Origin: Macrocystis pyrifera
Lineage: Eukaryota; Sar; Phaeophyceae; Laminariales; Laminariaceae
Assembly: GCA_031763025.1 (NCBI GenBank)
Contig: JASSKH010000031.1
Location: 4,017,783-4,081,782 of the forward strand
Reading direction: 5' to 3'
DNA length: 64,000 nucleotides
This document shows, piece by piece, positions 11,826 to 26,500 of this stretch. Made by a program: the position numbers and the translations under genes. The notes beneath the pieces were generated by a model. The model ran no database searches and had not been told where the DNA came from. It worked only from the letters and a program-made list of their open reading frames with translations. How positions within the stretch are numbered: position 1 is the first letter of the stretch; each line of letters starts with the position of its first letter.

Positions 11826-14800
11826 GTGGGGTTGGTGATGCTTCCAGTTTTTCCTGCAACTCGGTTGGGTTTGGCTCGGCTCGTCGTTCGTCACGCTTTG
11901 TTGTGTGCGGTCAGGCGCAGTAGGCGAAGCTGGGTACGTATGATACCACGTGCAAAGTCAAGAACATAGCCACAAGTCATGCCCTATCGCTGTGGCAACC
12001 TGTACTGGCGGTTCAATCGAGTCGCAGAACATTAGTTTGACTTGCTGAGATTGGGGGGTATACCTGCGGGATGGGCTGGGTAGAGAGAGTAGGCACCGCA
12101 CTTAGCGTGGTGGTAGCTGCTGCTGCTGTTGCTGCTGCTTCGGCTGCTTCTGCTGCTTCTGCTGCTTCTGCTGCTGCTGCTGCTGGTGGTGGCGCCGCCG
12201 CTACTGCTACTGTTGACAGACAGACCTCAGACATCAGGGCGGGTCGAAAAAAAATGAAGAATACTTTTTAGATCTACTTTTTATAGTTGCATCACAAGCT
12301 CTACAGGAACGCAGACACAGCACCTGATACAGCAGCAGCAGCAGCTGCGCGGTCGAACCATACTTGCTCATCACATCGGCCCATCACCGCTGCCATCTGC
12401 GCAACTTCGTGCTCCCCGTCTTGCCCACTCGTGTAACATGCCTGGTACAGGTACATACATAGCTTCTGACCGCGAACATCGCTTGTACATGTCACATTTT
12501 TTATTTTTCATACATTTTTTATTTTTTTTAAAATCGCAGCTGACGTATTTCACTTTGCTCGTAGCTACTGCAATTACTCGTACCAGTACGTACGAGGTTT
12601 TACCCTCAGCGATCTTCTGGACAAGCCGTGGTCACAGGTGACGTCCCTTGTTCCCCCGGTACATGCCCGCATTTTTCTGTCGCGCATAGGGTTCCCGTTC
12701 CCAATGCTCCGTCGATTTTCATCGAATGTAGCTTCGTAACTCAGTCTTTTCGCACTTTCCGCTGATCAATTTGTATGCAAGAAAAAGTCCCTACTCTGTA
12801 CTGCTTGTACGAGCATGCACTCGGTGAGACTCGAACCCACAAAATTGATCTTGATAGGTGCGCGGACCACCTGCCAAGCCACCGGGGACGCCGGCTTGTA
12901 TATACCTGGTACTGTATACTGTCTCGTCACTTCTCCAGCCTCCCCTTGCAATTTTTAGTAATAGTGTACTATTAATAATTAAGATTCAGAGTCATTGTAT
13001 GAATGAAACTCGCCCATGTTGGGTGGGTGTCCTTTGCTGTTGCGTTTATTTCGTGTGCCCGAAGACGGAAAATAAATAATTCTCTCTATTTCCAGTACGA
13101 AATAATTAAATTGAAATTGGGGTCAATTTTTTTGTACTGCAACATTGATCTTGCTCTGAACTCAAGTAGTTTGCCTCGTAAACGTGGGTGTAGTCACGGA
13201 CCTGCACATACACAACTATACAGCAGCAGTACACGTACTGTAGTACACGTAGGACACCTATTAATATTAATAATAAGAAACAGGAAAGCTGGTCCAGGCA
13301 GGATTTCTTCTTTTTGAGGATGAGTGCAATCTACACTAAATTCAGTATAGTAACGTCGGCCGAATTCGTCATTTTTCTATCTGCTGTAATATTCTCAAGC
13401 CGCCTTTCTTTCTTATTGCTCGTTTTCTCGTTATAATATTATGAATAATAGTACAGCAGTATGTACTGCTGCTGCTGTGCCAGGTATAGTCGTACCGGTG
13501 TTCGTGTCCAGCACATCAAGCCGTTCTTTTCACCTGACATCCAGCCCAACCAGTGTCCGTGCCGATTCTTCAATCCTATCGTAGAGAGATACAAGTTCTG
13601 GGGTCACGAACCTACGAAACACATATTAATAGATGCTTCGTACCAGCAAGTCCTGTAGTCGCACATTGTCATGCATTGAGCAGAGTAGGCAATGCAAGGA
13701 CATGTTCACCGTACGAGTACTGGATACGACATACTACGTTTCTCTGTACTGAGAGGGTATGAGTACAGACCAGATTCGTACCATTAATAAGAGTATGGGC
13801 AGTATGAAAGACAGGCGAGATTCCCAGGGACATGAGAAATTCGGAAGCTGTTGCCGTACGTATACAAAAATCACTTTTTTTCCCACAAGCAAGAAGTGAT
13901 CCAGGCTGGGCCTACGTGTCGTGCCTTCCTTGTTGTCCTGTACATGCATCACTACGTTGGCAGAGCAGTAGGAAGGGCAGGCTGAGGTTTGCAGGAAACT
14001 GAGAAATTCGGGAGTGATTATTATACTTCTGAAGTTAGTGTTGAACGTACCCATTCTCAAATATGACGTCCATCCTGAAACAGCTTTCCTGTTCTTAATT
14101 GTATGCCCGGTACTACACAATACTACGTCAGAAACTACCAGATACTGTTTTTTATCCTGGGCCAGGCTCAAGTTGTTTCGCGAGGCAAAGTGTGTCCTAC
14201 CTGTGGTACCTGCTGCATACTACAATATGGGTTTCTTATTACTTACGACGCGTGGTAAAGTGGAGCCAACACTTCTGAACTCCCAAAATTATCACCGCTA
14301 CCTTAATAATATTGAATAGTACGTATGATGTGCCTGTCGCGCACATATATACGTGTACTCGTGGAATTGTCCATTATTATCGGTCCTCCCTCCTCCTCCT
14401 CTTCCTCCTGCCTCCTTCTCCCTCAGCCCTGGCAGCCAAGGGCACGTGGAGCCAGCGCGCAGACGGGCATAACGGTGTACCAATACCATGATACACTTAA
14501 TCTGTAATTGTGCGTACGTCTGCTGCTTACCTCGTACCTGCTGGTAGGCTGTACTGAAACTGCAGTACAGGACACCCATGGTATTATAATAGTATTTAAT
14601 AGTGAGAAGCACGAAAACTGGTCAAACATGTTCAGGCTGGATATATTTCGGAATTGATGCGGTCTACTCACTTATCCAGCCCTTCGCACGTCTGGCATGG
14701 TTGAGTTTTTCACCACGACTATTCTCGGTGCGGTTGAAAATAAGTTAACTTTTAGAAATGCAGTCCCGTTTTGGGGACAAATCACTTGGAATTAGACTGG

Positions 14801-17800
14801 TTTGTCCCCAAATCGGGACTGCGGTACTGAAAGGGATTTAACGCGCACCACGCCCCCAACGTTGCCACAATCTGCCGAAACCTTGGCCGCATCTAAAGTA
14901 CTGTAGCATCGACAGCGAGGGAGCATTGCGCGACACTTCTTGCTTGCCCACCCCCCGGGATAGAACCGCGTGGAAGACACCGACATCTGCGGGTGCGAAT
15001 CCGCAGGAGCACATGCGTACCTGGTATATATTTTGGTGAAGTCCCCCAGCGATGGAAATATGCCATCATCAAGGACCTTCACTAAAATAAGGACCAAGCT
15101 GATTGCAACAACTGAAGAGGGGTTTCGCTTGTTGCCCACGCAGGCAAAGTGTTGTTGAAAGTCATCGCGCCGCGCCTCAGCAATTGGCTGCGAGGCCGAG
15201 GGAATACTCCCGGAGCAAACACTGCGGCTTCCGTCCCGCACGATCAACCGTCGATACGCTGTTCGTCGTGCGCCGGTTGCAAGAGCTCGGACGACAGAGG
15301 ACAAATCCCGTGTACATGTGCTTCATCGATCTGCAGAAAGCGTACGACTCTGCTGTAGACCGAGTGCTGCGGGAGATACTCGCCTCAGCACTCTGGCGTA
15401 CCAACCAAGACGCCTACAATTATCCGAAATTTTCGAGAAAGCAGGCGGACCCGCGTGCGTTCGGATGCTGGCGAGCACTCGGAATGGCTTAATGCCACTC
15501 AGGGGCTGCGGTAGGGCTGCGTCCTTTCACTTGTTACTGCTGTTCAACGTATTCTTCGCTGCTGCGTTACGCGTCCCACTGGTACGCTTCAGCGAAGACG
15601 AAGCGATTCATCGTAAGGGATTTGGTGCAACTGGACGAGGTTGGAGTAGTGTGGGGGCATGTTGTACGCCGTTGACGCAGGAATTGTCTTGGAGTCGGCG
15701 GAAAGACTCGGTAAAATGGCGACAGTCATCGTGATCGTCTTTGAAGCAGCAGGCCTCACGGTATCGGAAAAGAAGACAGAGACAATGCTGCTACGAAGAC
15801 CGGACCGGACAACCCTCGCCCCCCCACTCGTCATCAGACGGCCCACTTACTTATCACTTCTTGTACCTAAGCGTCATTATCCACGAAAACGCTAACCTTT
15901 CACTCTAAATCGACCGAGGTATCCGTCTCATGCGGGCATGCCCTAAGTGTTTCTTCCCGGAATTGTGTGACAGGATGACCGCCTCGCTTAGTCTGAAGAT
16001 AGTCAGGCCTAGGTGATTGAGACTGCTGTACGGATGTGTGACGTGGATCCTCAGAGCGGAACTCTTCGCCAAATTCCGAACGGCTCACCACTAAGTCCTC
16101 TTGCGAGTCATTGGCTTCCAGCGCCGACTTCGAACCGACCACACCACCCTCTCGAAGGCGAATGCCCTCAAGATGACAATTTGCGAGAGCATCGAAACGA
16201 CCATCCGTAAACGGCGGCTCTTTTTTTGTGTGGGCCATGGCGCGGGTAAAGAAGGATTGATTACCCAGTCGGGTAATGTTCGGGACGATGGCTGGTGGGG
16301 AGAACCCGAAACCTGGCGGACATTGTATATTTGGCTAATATGCCTGTCGGTAGTCGAAGACCTTCGGGAGTTCCGAGCCAACGAGGGATCAACTGAACAC
16401 TTCCCTTTGGTGCTTGTAGTTGAGACAGCGCTGTGGTCCACTGCAGCAAAAAAGGCGGGCGACTGGTACCGGGGAGTCCTCGAAGCAGCCGGCCGATACA
16501 TGGTCAAGCGGCACGAGGATGAGGCAAAGCTGAGTAAGCACCGCCGCGCATCCGTTGTGGGTGGTGCCGAAGGGAAGGGAGGGAGGGGGGGCGCCAGGGG
16601 GAGTAGAAGGGAAACCGCGGTGGACGAAAGTAGGAAGGAGACGACGGCAGGGTAGCAAGGTACCAGACCGACTATTGTGGTAGATAGAACATGTCTTTGC
16701 TACTCGTACCGCCAACTGCTGCAGTTGCTTTGAACGTGATTTTTCTCGTCTTCTTTCCTCTTTTTTGCGCTTCGGTCCTACGTGAATTTCTTATTTCTTT
16801 CTATCTTTCCTTCTCTTGACGAAAAAAAACCATTGCTTCGTGGGGGGATGACGAGCCTACTTTGTTTGTGTTGTGTTGCCTGACACATCTCCTCTCCGGG
16901 GGTGGGGCACGGTTGACGAAAGCAAGAAGGAGGCGGCAGACGGGGTAGCAAGGTACCCAGACCGACTACTACTGCTGTAGATAGAACCTTTCTATGCTAC
17001 TCGTACCACAGCTGCTGCGGCTGCCTGGGGGGATGTTGTTTTGTTTTCTCCTTGTGCTTCGGTTTGCCTGTTGCCTTCCCTTCGTTCTCACAGCAGTTAG
17101 TGGTCTTACCCTGGTTCATATGAGGTGGCATTATGTATTTTAGTTGCCTGCCGCACCTCCGGGGGGACACCACACTTTTTTGTTTTCTTGTACTGCTGTA
17201 TTCCGACTTGTTTTTTTTTGTTGTTCTTTCGATGTCTCTCTCATAGAATGTGTATGTCGTGCCTGTCGCATCCGGTACGACCGGTGACATGGCATTGCAT
17301 CGTCTACTCTGCTTTCTGCATAACAATGTATTACGGGGGTACACAGTTAACAGGACCTATGTCATACACAAAAACCTATATATTTGCCTATTTTCACTCA
17401 ACAATATTTGGTCCTATTTACTACGGCCCCCCGTAATAGTAGGTATCTCTGCCTTGTAAGTAGTTTTTGTGACCGCATCAGAGCTTGTATCTCTTGCCCT
17501 GCAGGATAGAAGAATCGGCACGTTGTGCTGGACGTCAACGGGTAGAAATAACGGTCTGATGTGAAGAACACACACACACACTCACTCGTCAGAACAAACT
17601 TCGGCGTAATATCCCCCGAGTTTATTTTTATACCACAGGTTGTGAGCATGTAAATATCATCTTGGATTTCTTAGTGCTGTACAGAGTAGTTTGTGGAATA
17701 CGTACATGTCAACCTGACTTTCTTAGTCCTGGTGGCTGCAATGTATATTACGGGGGACCGTAGTAAACAGGACCAAATATTGTTAGTAAAAATACCTAAA

Positions 17801-20800
17801 TATATAGGTTTTTATGTATGCCATAGGTCCTGTTAACTATAGACCCCCGTAATAGTACGAAGCTACGAGATGTGCATGGAAACACTCAAGGTAGCACACC
17901 CCGGGGATAACTTTTTGACATTCACAAAAAGTATCACCGAGTGTGCTGTTGTGGAAGGGTGTGGCACGCAATACAATGCCGCACACCCCTGGGATAACTT
18001 TTTGACCTTGACAAGAAATATCACCGGGTGTGCTGTTGTGGAAGAGGGTGTGTGGCACGCACTACGACACACCCTGGGGATTTTTTTTTCTGACCTTTCA
18101 AAAAAGTACCACCGGGTGTGCTATTGTGGAAGGGTTTGGTGCCTACTATTAATAACATTGATTCCTATTTTACGGGGAGACCATAGTAAATAGGACCAAA
18201 TACTGTTGGTAAAAATAGCGAAATATATAGGTTTTTGTGTGCACCGTAGGTCCTATTTAATAGGGTCCCCCGTAGTAGGCGATATTCCATGGGCCTAGGA
18301 GTGTGAAGAGACCCCGATCAGGTTGCAGGGGGTGTGATGGGGGCGGGGGTTTGAAAACGAGTGAAAAATAATTGTTTGAAAGTAATGTGATGATGCAGGC
18401 CCACAACGGCAGCCAACAACGGGTAGAAACAACGGATAGAAACCGGGGGTGGCAGCCAAGAACCCCGACGTGCTGTGAAACCGGAAAACGCATGCTCTGG
18501 TGGAACTCCCGAGGAGTGGGGAGCTCGCCTTTTTTCCCATTTGCAACCTCACTAATTTGTGGTGAATGTGAACCACCACCCAAACTTACCACGCCCACAC
18601 GCTGTTATTGTTGAACAAACGCCGACCTGATCCAACCCCAGCCCGAACCCGAACCTTACTTTGACCTTGTGACCGACCCGACTCGACCCGTCCCGCAAGG
18701 GCCGCCCGCGTGGGAAATTGTCCCGATTGCAAAAAGTTGGAGTCTCTAGGGCGAAATAGGGGCACGCTAGCCAACCAGACACATGGGGGGGTGGCTCACA
18801 TTCGCCATCCATGGATTGTATTGGGCGCTGGCGGCTGGCGAGGATTGGGATTGTATACGTACATGCATTTAATTGCGTCCTCGCATACTATTAATAGCTG
18901 CCCCCCTCCCCCCGCCCCCGGTGAAACGCCGACTGCTTCCACCTTATTTCGAAACCGTAACCGTTAGTTCTACCCCACATTCTCAGCACAGCGACAACAA
19001 TGGCAGCGTCGCGCACTGTTTGTCGTCGAGGTGCTGCACGCCTGCTGTGGGCTTCGGTTGAATGGTGTCCACCCGGTAAAGGTGTCCACCCGGTGTGATA
19101 AAAGTGTGGAATATTGGCACTGCTGTTTATAGGCGTATAGTACTGCCGCAGGGGTGTGGTATTCAGTGTGCCCCGGACGGTCGAAAAACCGTGTGTTGTT
19201 TTTTTTTTTTTTTTTCCGGTCCGTATTTTTTTTCTCGTTTGTAACTACTTCAAGTTAAAGGGTGTACCTTTTGCAGACACAAGGCTGACCAGGCGTTACT
19301 CGTGAGGGTGGCGAGGCGTTACTCGTGGGGGTGGACAAGAGCCCCCCCGTCGGTGTTTGCCTGGATGTTTGTACCGATTTATACTTCGTATTCTGACAAA
19401 AACTCTGTGTTTGTACTGTACCTATTTTATTCACCGATTCGTTTTTTTTTTTTTTCAGAAATAACTGGCATGTACCTTTTTCAGGTGCAAGGCTGACCAG
19501 GCCTTCCTCGTGGGGGTGGGCAAGAGCCCCCCCGTCGATGCTTGTACCGATGTATACTTCGTATTCCGACAAAACTGTGTGTGTACCTTTTTTATTCACC
19601 GGTTCGTTTTTTTTTCAAAAATAACTGGCATGTACCTTTTCCAGGTACAAGGCTGATCAGGCGTTCCTCGTGGGGAAAGACAAGAGCCCCGTCGGCGCTT
19701 ACCTAGACGTTGATGTGAGTGGGAAAATATGGCTCGCGGGGGTCTTGAATATTTCGTGTTTAGTTTTATTGTGTGTAGCTCGGCGGCGTGTGTGTGTGTG
19801 GGGGTGTACTCGTTATCATGCGTGGCCGTAGTCGTATGACCATAGACCTACAAGGCCGGGACGGAGCACGTCGCGTTTTCACCGACCAGGCAGATATTGC
19901 TTGCACCAAGCGCTCGGGGGGGGGGGGAGGGGATATTTTTATACCGATATTTTGTTAAGGTACTTCAGACATCGATGTAAGTAGGGAAATTCTGGCTCGC
20001 GGGGGGGGGGGCGGATACGCTCGATATCATGCGTGGCCGTAGTCGTATGACCATAGACCCTCGCGTCCCTACAAGGCAGGGACGGAGGGGGAGGGACTGG
20101 GTATCTCGTGTTTTTGGTTTCATGTATCGGCGGTGGTGTGTGGTGGAGTGGAGTGGGCTTTTTGTTGTTGCTACATACCGTATATCACACGGGTGATGAT
20201 ATATCACACCCCCTCGGCCGAATTCACGACAACAGGGAGAGTGAAAACGGTTGTTGATGCGTCTATGGAAACATCCTGAACCCACCGTTTTCGTCATGTG
20301 CCCCCCCCCCCTCGTTATCGAGAGTATCGGCTCCGAAAATCAGCCCAGGGGGTGCGTTTAATCTTATCACCCTGGTGTGATATACCAGTTATACGGTATT
20401 GATGTGTGCAAGTGTGAACATCTGGCTCGGGGGGGGGGGGGGGGGGGGGGCTGCTTGTGTGTGTGTGCTTCATCCACCTTACAGCTGTAGTGCCGGTATG
20501 CGCCAGGCAACACTACCGGCACTATCATCGTAGAGGCAACCGAACCGGCACTAATCCCTCCGCACGCCACCACGCTGGTGAATCCCATACATACACGCCA
20601 AGCGATTCTACAAGCGATATGCGTAGCGGGCAACCGGCACTATTCAACCGGCTGTACTGCCGTAGAGGGGCTACTTATTGTGTACCGTTATTCCTGCGCA
20701 TGGACACCCAGCACACCCAGTGTCCGCGTCGATTCTTCACCCTGGAGAGATGGCACTCTGCGCGTAAATATAAGAGCCGGTTCGTAATGATGTTATCGTC

Positions 20801-23519
20801 TGCGCTACCCTTATGTTCCCGCCAAGAGTGTTGCCGGCTCTGTGGTGATGCACTTCATTCGTTACGCGTGATGCTTACGTTTTGTTGGGTTGTTTTGAAA
20901 GGAAGCGTGACGGCAGCAGCCGCGGACGTGGAAGCGAACAGACTTGATGTTTTCATTCTGTTAATAGATGCGGCGAAAAAAAAAAAGAGAAAACGAATAT
21001 CGCACTCCTTCCTACAAGGCCAGAGTGAAGAAAACGAAACCAATGGGGTGTGATTTCTGCATGAATATTAGTACAAAAAAAAACTTTTGTTTTGTAATTT
21101 CTGCCCGAAACGAAAAAAAGGGAAAACACATTTTGTGGTATTAATAGTATGAATATGTTTGTTACCTTGCCTTTGGTATGTTACCCCCGTATGGCCATAC
21201 GACTAAGGCCATTCATGAGATCGAGTACATCTCTCCTATCGAGTACCCCCCCCCCCCCCCCCCCCCGCGCGCCTCCTTGCCTGGGTCTCAACAACAAAAG
21301 TTGGGCGTCGGCTTTTTTTTTGCTTCGCTTCCCTTGGACCTTTTTGTTTTGTCATTCATTTGTTCATTTTTCCCTGGTCTGGGTCTCTCAACGAAAAAGT
21401 GGGGTGTCGACTTCAATTTTTTTTTGTTCGTGTGTCCCTGGACCAACTTTTTTTTCCAACATACGAGTATTTTACTTTTTTTTTTTTTTCAACCAGGGCA
21501 TCGTGGCGATGGCGGTGGCGAACAAGGTCGACGCAATCCACCCCGGCTACGGCTTCTTGTCTGAGAGGACCGACTTCGCCCAGGCCTGCAAAGACAACGG
21601 AGTGACCTTCGTCGGACCCTCCCCTGAGAACCTGCAGACGTTCGGTGAGTGCTCGTATGTGGAGCGGAGGCGTTTCTGTGCAGCGGGAGTGAGGTCGAGG
21701 AGGGGTGGTGTACTTATGCCATGCATTGCCGAAGTCGAATGACCATAGACCCTCGGGGGGGGGGGCGGGGGGGGGGGGAGCGCGAGGGCTGGGGGGCGAG
21801 GTGTATGGGAGGGAGGCGGGTTGGCAGAGGGGGTGGAGCGGGGGGCGGAGGGGTGGCGATATGTGAGGGAGGGGGGGGGGGTGATTGGGGTTGGCGATTG
21901 GTGTGTAGGCTTAGCGTCGGGGATGGTGGTTTGAGAGTGGTGTTCTGTGAGTGGTGGTGGTGGTGGTGGTGATGATCGTGCTCGTTGTTGGCGTTAAGTG
22001 TTTTGTGTCGGGTGTTTGGGTGTTGCCTGTTGGATGTTCTGAGATTCGTTGGTGGTGCTGAGCGTGTTGAGTGTGATGACGCCAGCTGTTGCTTTTTGTG
22101 CCGCTGCTGGTGTTGGTGTAGTGTTTGGGTCGCTTTGTTGTTTTGGCGGCTAACGTTGGTCTTCGCGTTGGTGTCAGTGCCGTTGACCCTTGGCTCATTC
22201 CTCCACATAATTCGATCCACGAAGCACCGCGGGGAAAACCCTTGAGCACTTCCCCCCCCCCCCCCCCCCCCCCATTTTTTTCTACCGTCGTTTCGATGCG
22301 CTCACGAACCCGCAGGGGACAAGACCTCGGCCCGGGAGCTGGCCATCGAAGTCGGCGTTCCCGTCGTGCCGGGCACCGACGGCCCCGTCACCACGATCGA
22401 CCAGGCGCGGGAGTTCATCGAGGGCAGCGGGGTCGGGTGAGTCTTCGTGCTCCCTTGCTGCAGTTTTTTTTTTTTTTTAAACCTGCGCGGGAAGTCAACG
22501 AGGGCGGTGAGGTTGGGGTGAGCTTCGTGCTTCCTTAAGGTAATTTTATTTTCGAAACATGCCAGGTAACCTGGCGTGTATTGTCGGTGCTGCTGTGTTC
22601 TCGTTCCGTCAAGAAAATGTTGGTGTCAGGTCCCCTTTTCCCCTAGACTTTTCCCGCCTCATTATGTGCAGAAGTTCAGGGTCGCCCGAGGTCGGGCACT
22701 CCGTTCCGTCTAGTTCCGAGGCACCAACCCAGCTCGGTGTGTACATGGCATACCACAATCACTCAAGAGATAACCTGCCCGGGGCGTCCGCCGCACAGAA
22801 AAATGTCTTTCTGTTTTCCGCGGCCAAAGCCGATCCGGCTCGACCCGAACCGGCCTCCTTTTTTTTTTCGTGTGACTGAAACCACCCCTCCCCATTTTGT
22901 GGAGAATGTTGGTGTAGTATTACGGGGGTCCATAGTTAACGGGACCAAATTTTGTTAGTAAAAATAGGTAAATATTTATAGTTTTTCATGGATACCATAG
23001 GTCCTATTAGCTATGGACCCCCGTAATAGATAGTAAAAGAGAAAACGATCGCTATCGTTGGAGATAGGTGGTGGCCACACCCGTCGAAACAGGAAGAGGA
23101 TAAGGTTAGCAAAACAAATATATGTAGTGTCTGGAAATAACGCAGTGAGCGCCCAACCGCTGGAGGTGTTTCCATTGAGAGCGGGAACGGTGCTGCTCCG
23201 TCTCAAAAGGCATACGTTTTCGATCGATCCAACGACTAAGGCAAGCAACGAATGAGTACGCCCTCCCCCCCCCCACCCGCCTCCCCGCCCTCTCCACCCC
23301 CCACTTTATGCAGGTACCCCGTGATCATCAAGGCGGCCATGGGCGGGGGCGGGCGAGGGATGCGAGTGGTATCGGCATCGGCGGAGCTGGAGAAGAACTT
23401 CCAGCTCGCCACTTCGGAGGTGAGCGGAGCATGCTACAGCAGTACGCAATCGTGCGCGGCGAGGTATACACGGGAGTGGCGGCAGGCACCGATGTGTTCT
23501 GTCGGTCTGTCTGTCTGTG

Positions 23520-23550
<31 letters not shown>

Positions 23551-26500
23551 TTTGTGTATTTGCCTGTGTGTTTGTAGCTGTGCCTTTGTGTCTTCGTCTC
23601 CCTCCTGTGCGATACCTGGTAGGTTTAACGGCGCGTTGTAACATTTGTTTCCGGGAGTTGGTCACCGCCTCTTTTCGGAGGAGACCCATAGTAATGAGGA
23701 CCCAGCATACACACAAAAAGCTATATATTCGTTTTTTTTTCTTCTTTTTTTTGTGATATTATTTGGTCCTGATAACTATGTTCCCCGGTTATAGTATCTA
23801 TTGACTCGTACGAGTAAAATGTCAGGGAGGTACATCGTGGTCCGCAGGTAGGGGATGATTTCACACGTCGGATAACTCGTAGTCGATTCCCACTCGATGA
23901 TTCCGCTCATGTCGTCGAGTGGGAGCCGTAAAATCCGCGTGTAGTGTAGCTCATGTTCGCTGAGTTGGACCTGTAGCATGTAGACCCCTGCCCAACCTTT
24001 CACAAAGGCAGGAGAGGAACTAGATGGTCTACAGCAGCAGATCGTGATCTGTCCTTGGTGGTGGTGTAATTTTATAAAAAGTCGAACGGGGCGCAGCCGC
24101 GTTTCTGGTCCGTTTCAGCTCCGAGTTGGGATCAAGGTGAGGATTAGGGTTGGGGTTGGGTCCACGCCCTTGCTTTTGATCGCACTAAGTGCTTCCTAGC
24201 CCGCACAATCGTGAAGCAATAGTGCCTGATACCTGGTGTAGTCCTAAGTCGTTGGTGAGTAGAACGCGCGTGCGTGTCTTTCTCTTCATGCATGCCTTTG
24301 CGTCTTTTTGTTGCTTGTGCCTCTCTCCTGCCTTTTCGTGTGTCTTGCGTTTTTGTTTTTCTTGTCTTTTGTATGCATGCGTATCTGTCTGTCTCTGCCT
24401 CTGCCTCTGTCTCTGTCTCATATCTGTATTCGCTGCTCTTCCTCGCTGTACGCTCACCCCAGCCCACCCTACCCCCGCCTCCCCACTCCCCACCTCACCC
24501 CACCCCTCCCGTTACTCCTCCACCGTTCCCATCGGTCAGGCCCTGGCCGCCTTCGGAGATGGGAGCATCTTTATCGAGCGGTACGTCAAGGACCCACGCC
24601 ACATCGAGGTCCAGATTTTGGGCGACGGTACCGGTGAGTGCCGCCGCCGAACTTGCAACAATTTTCTTAGTTGGTCGGTTGGTTTGTGGGTTGGTGGGTC
24701 GGCTAGGTGATTGGTTGATCGATCCGTTGTTGGTTGATTGACGGGTTGATATTGGTTGGTAGGCTGAAGTGATCTGCTGGTCTATTGGTTGGTAGGCTGA
24801 TTGGTTGTTTTGATTAGTGTGTCGGTATGTTGATTCGTTTGTTATTTTTGTTGATTTGTTGGTCGGTCGGGGTTGGTTTATCGCTCGGTTAGTCGGTTGA
24901 TTGGTTGTTCGATCGGTCGGTCGGTCGGTCGGTCGGTCGGTCGATTAGTTACTTGGTTGATTAGGTAGTTGGTGTGGTCGGTTAGTTGAATTGTTGGTTG
25001 GTTCGTCTGTTGGTTGGTTGATTGGTTGGTCGGGTGGTTGTTTGTTGTACTGACTGGTTGTTTCGTTGCGTGGTCTGTTGGTTGGTGATTTGTTTGTTGG
25101 TTAAATTGATTGGTTGGTCGAGGTTTGCCTTTTTACGAGTACCTACAGTGCGGGTCATGTCCTGTCTCGCCCCGCCTTTGGTGTTCCTTTTTTTTGCGAT
25201 GCACGCGGCGCATTCCATATCTCATGTGCATTATTTGTCTTGTGCGTTTTTGTATGATGGTTGTAATGTTCAGGCGACATTGTCCACCTGTACGACCGCG
25301 ACTGCAGCGTGCAAAGACGCCACCAGAAAGTGGTGGAAACCGCCCCCGCCATGCTCCTCAAGCCGGAGACACGCCAGGTGTGCAGCCGATTTTGTTTTTC
25401 TTCCTGTTCATTCTGTAGAAGATTGTTTTTTGAGTTTTTGCGGTTGCGCCCTTAAGTTGCTTTTCGGAGCACACAGTAGTATCCCCGTGCTATTTGGGAA
25501 TGTCGCGCGAGCCTGGTTCCAGCTCTCTTTCACGAGACGTAGGATTCTTATTTGTATTTTGAATTGGTGAGCTTAGCATGGTGTTGGTGACCTTGGTGAT
25601 GATGGTGTTGATGATATGATATTGGTGGTGGTGATGATATGCGAAGTATATCAACTGTTGTGACGAGGATTTTTGTTTTCCCTTTTGTGGCGTTGGTATT
25701 ATCCCGGCAGGCGATGTTCGACGACGCGGTTCGACTATGCGCGACGGCAAAGTACCTCAACGCAGGCACGGTGGAGTTCCTGGTGGATCAGCAGGGCAGG
25801 TGAGGGAAACCACGGAATGAATTTTGTTGTTGTTGGTGGTGGTGGTGGCAGTGGTGGTGGTGTTGGTGTTGGTGGTGGCGTTGGTATTGGTGTTAGTGTT
25901 GTTCGTGATGGTGTTGATGGTAATGTTGGTGTTGGTGGTGTTGTTGTTGGTGATGGTGGCGTTGTTGCTCGTTGTTGTTGTCGCTGCGTTGTTGTATTAA
26001 TGATTGTTGTTGGAGTTATTTTTGCTGTTGTTGGTTGTTGTTGAGTGGTGTTGGTCTCGATGTTGTATATTGATATTGCAGCACACCTCGAAAAAAAAAT
26101 CTAGCATCCGCGAAACCTCTGTTTTTCGTTTGGACTAAAACAAAAATCGCATGTACTCTGTTGTTGCTCCTTCCGGCCACACACGCCGCTTCCTCAACGA
26201 ACCCCTTCTCGAACTGCCCACGATTTTGTCCGGAAAAGGTGAGAAACGTTTGGGTAGCGATGCGAATACCCAAACAGCTCTTCACATTCCCGGACAAAAG
26301 AGTGGTACATTAGATTGGGCGCGTGTTTTTTTTCGTCCGGAAGCAAGGAAGGGGCCCCTTCAGCCTCTTTTTTTTTCGTACAATAGATTCGCCTGTTTCG
26401 GGGGGCCCCTTGTCTTAACCCCTTTCAGAACTGCGGTCCTGTTTTCGGAACAAATTGTAAGTAGTTTGTCCCCTACACGGAACTTCAGCAGTCCCAGAAG

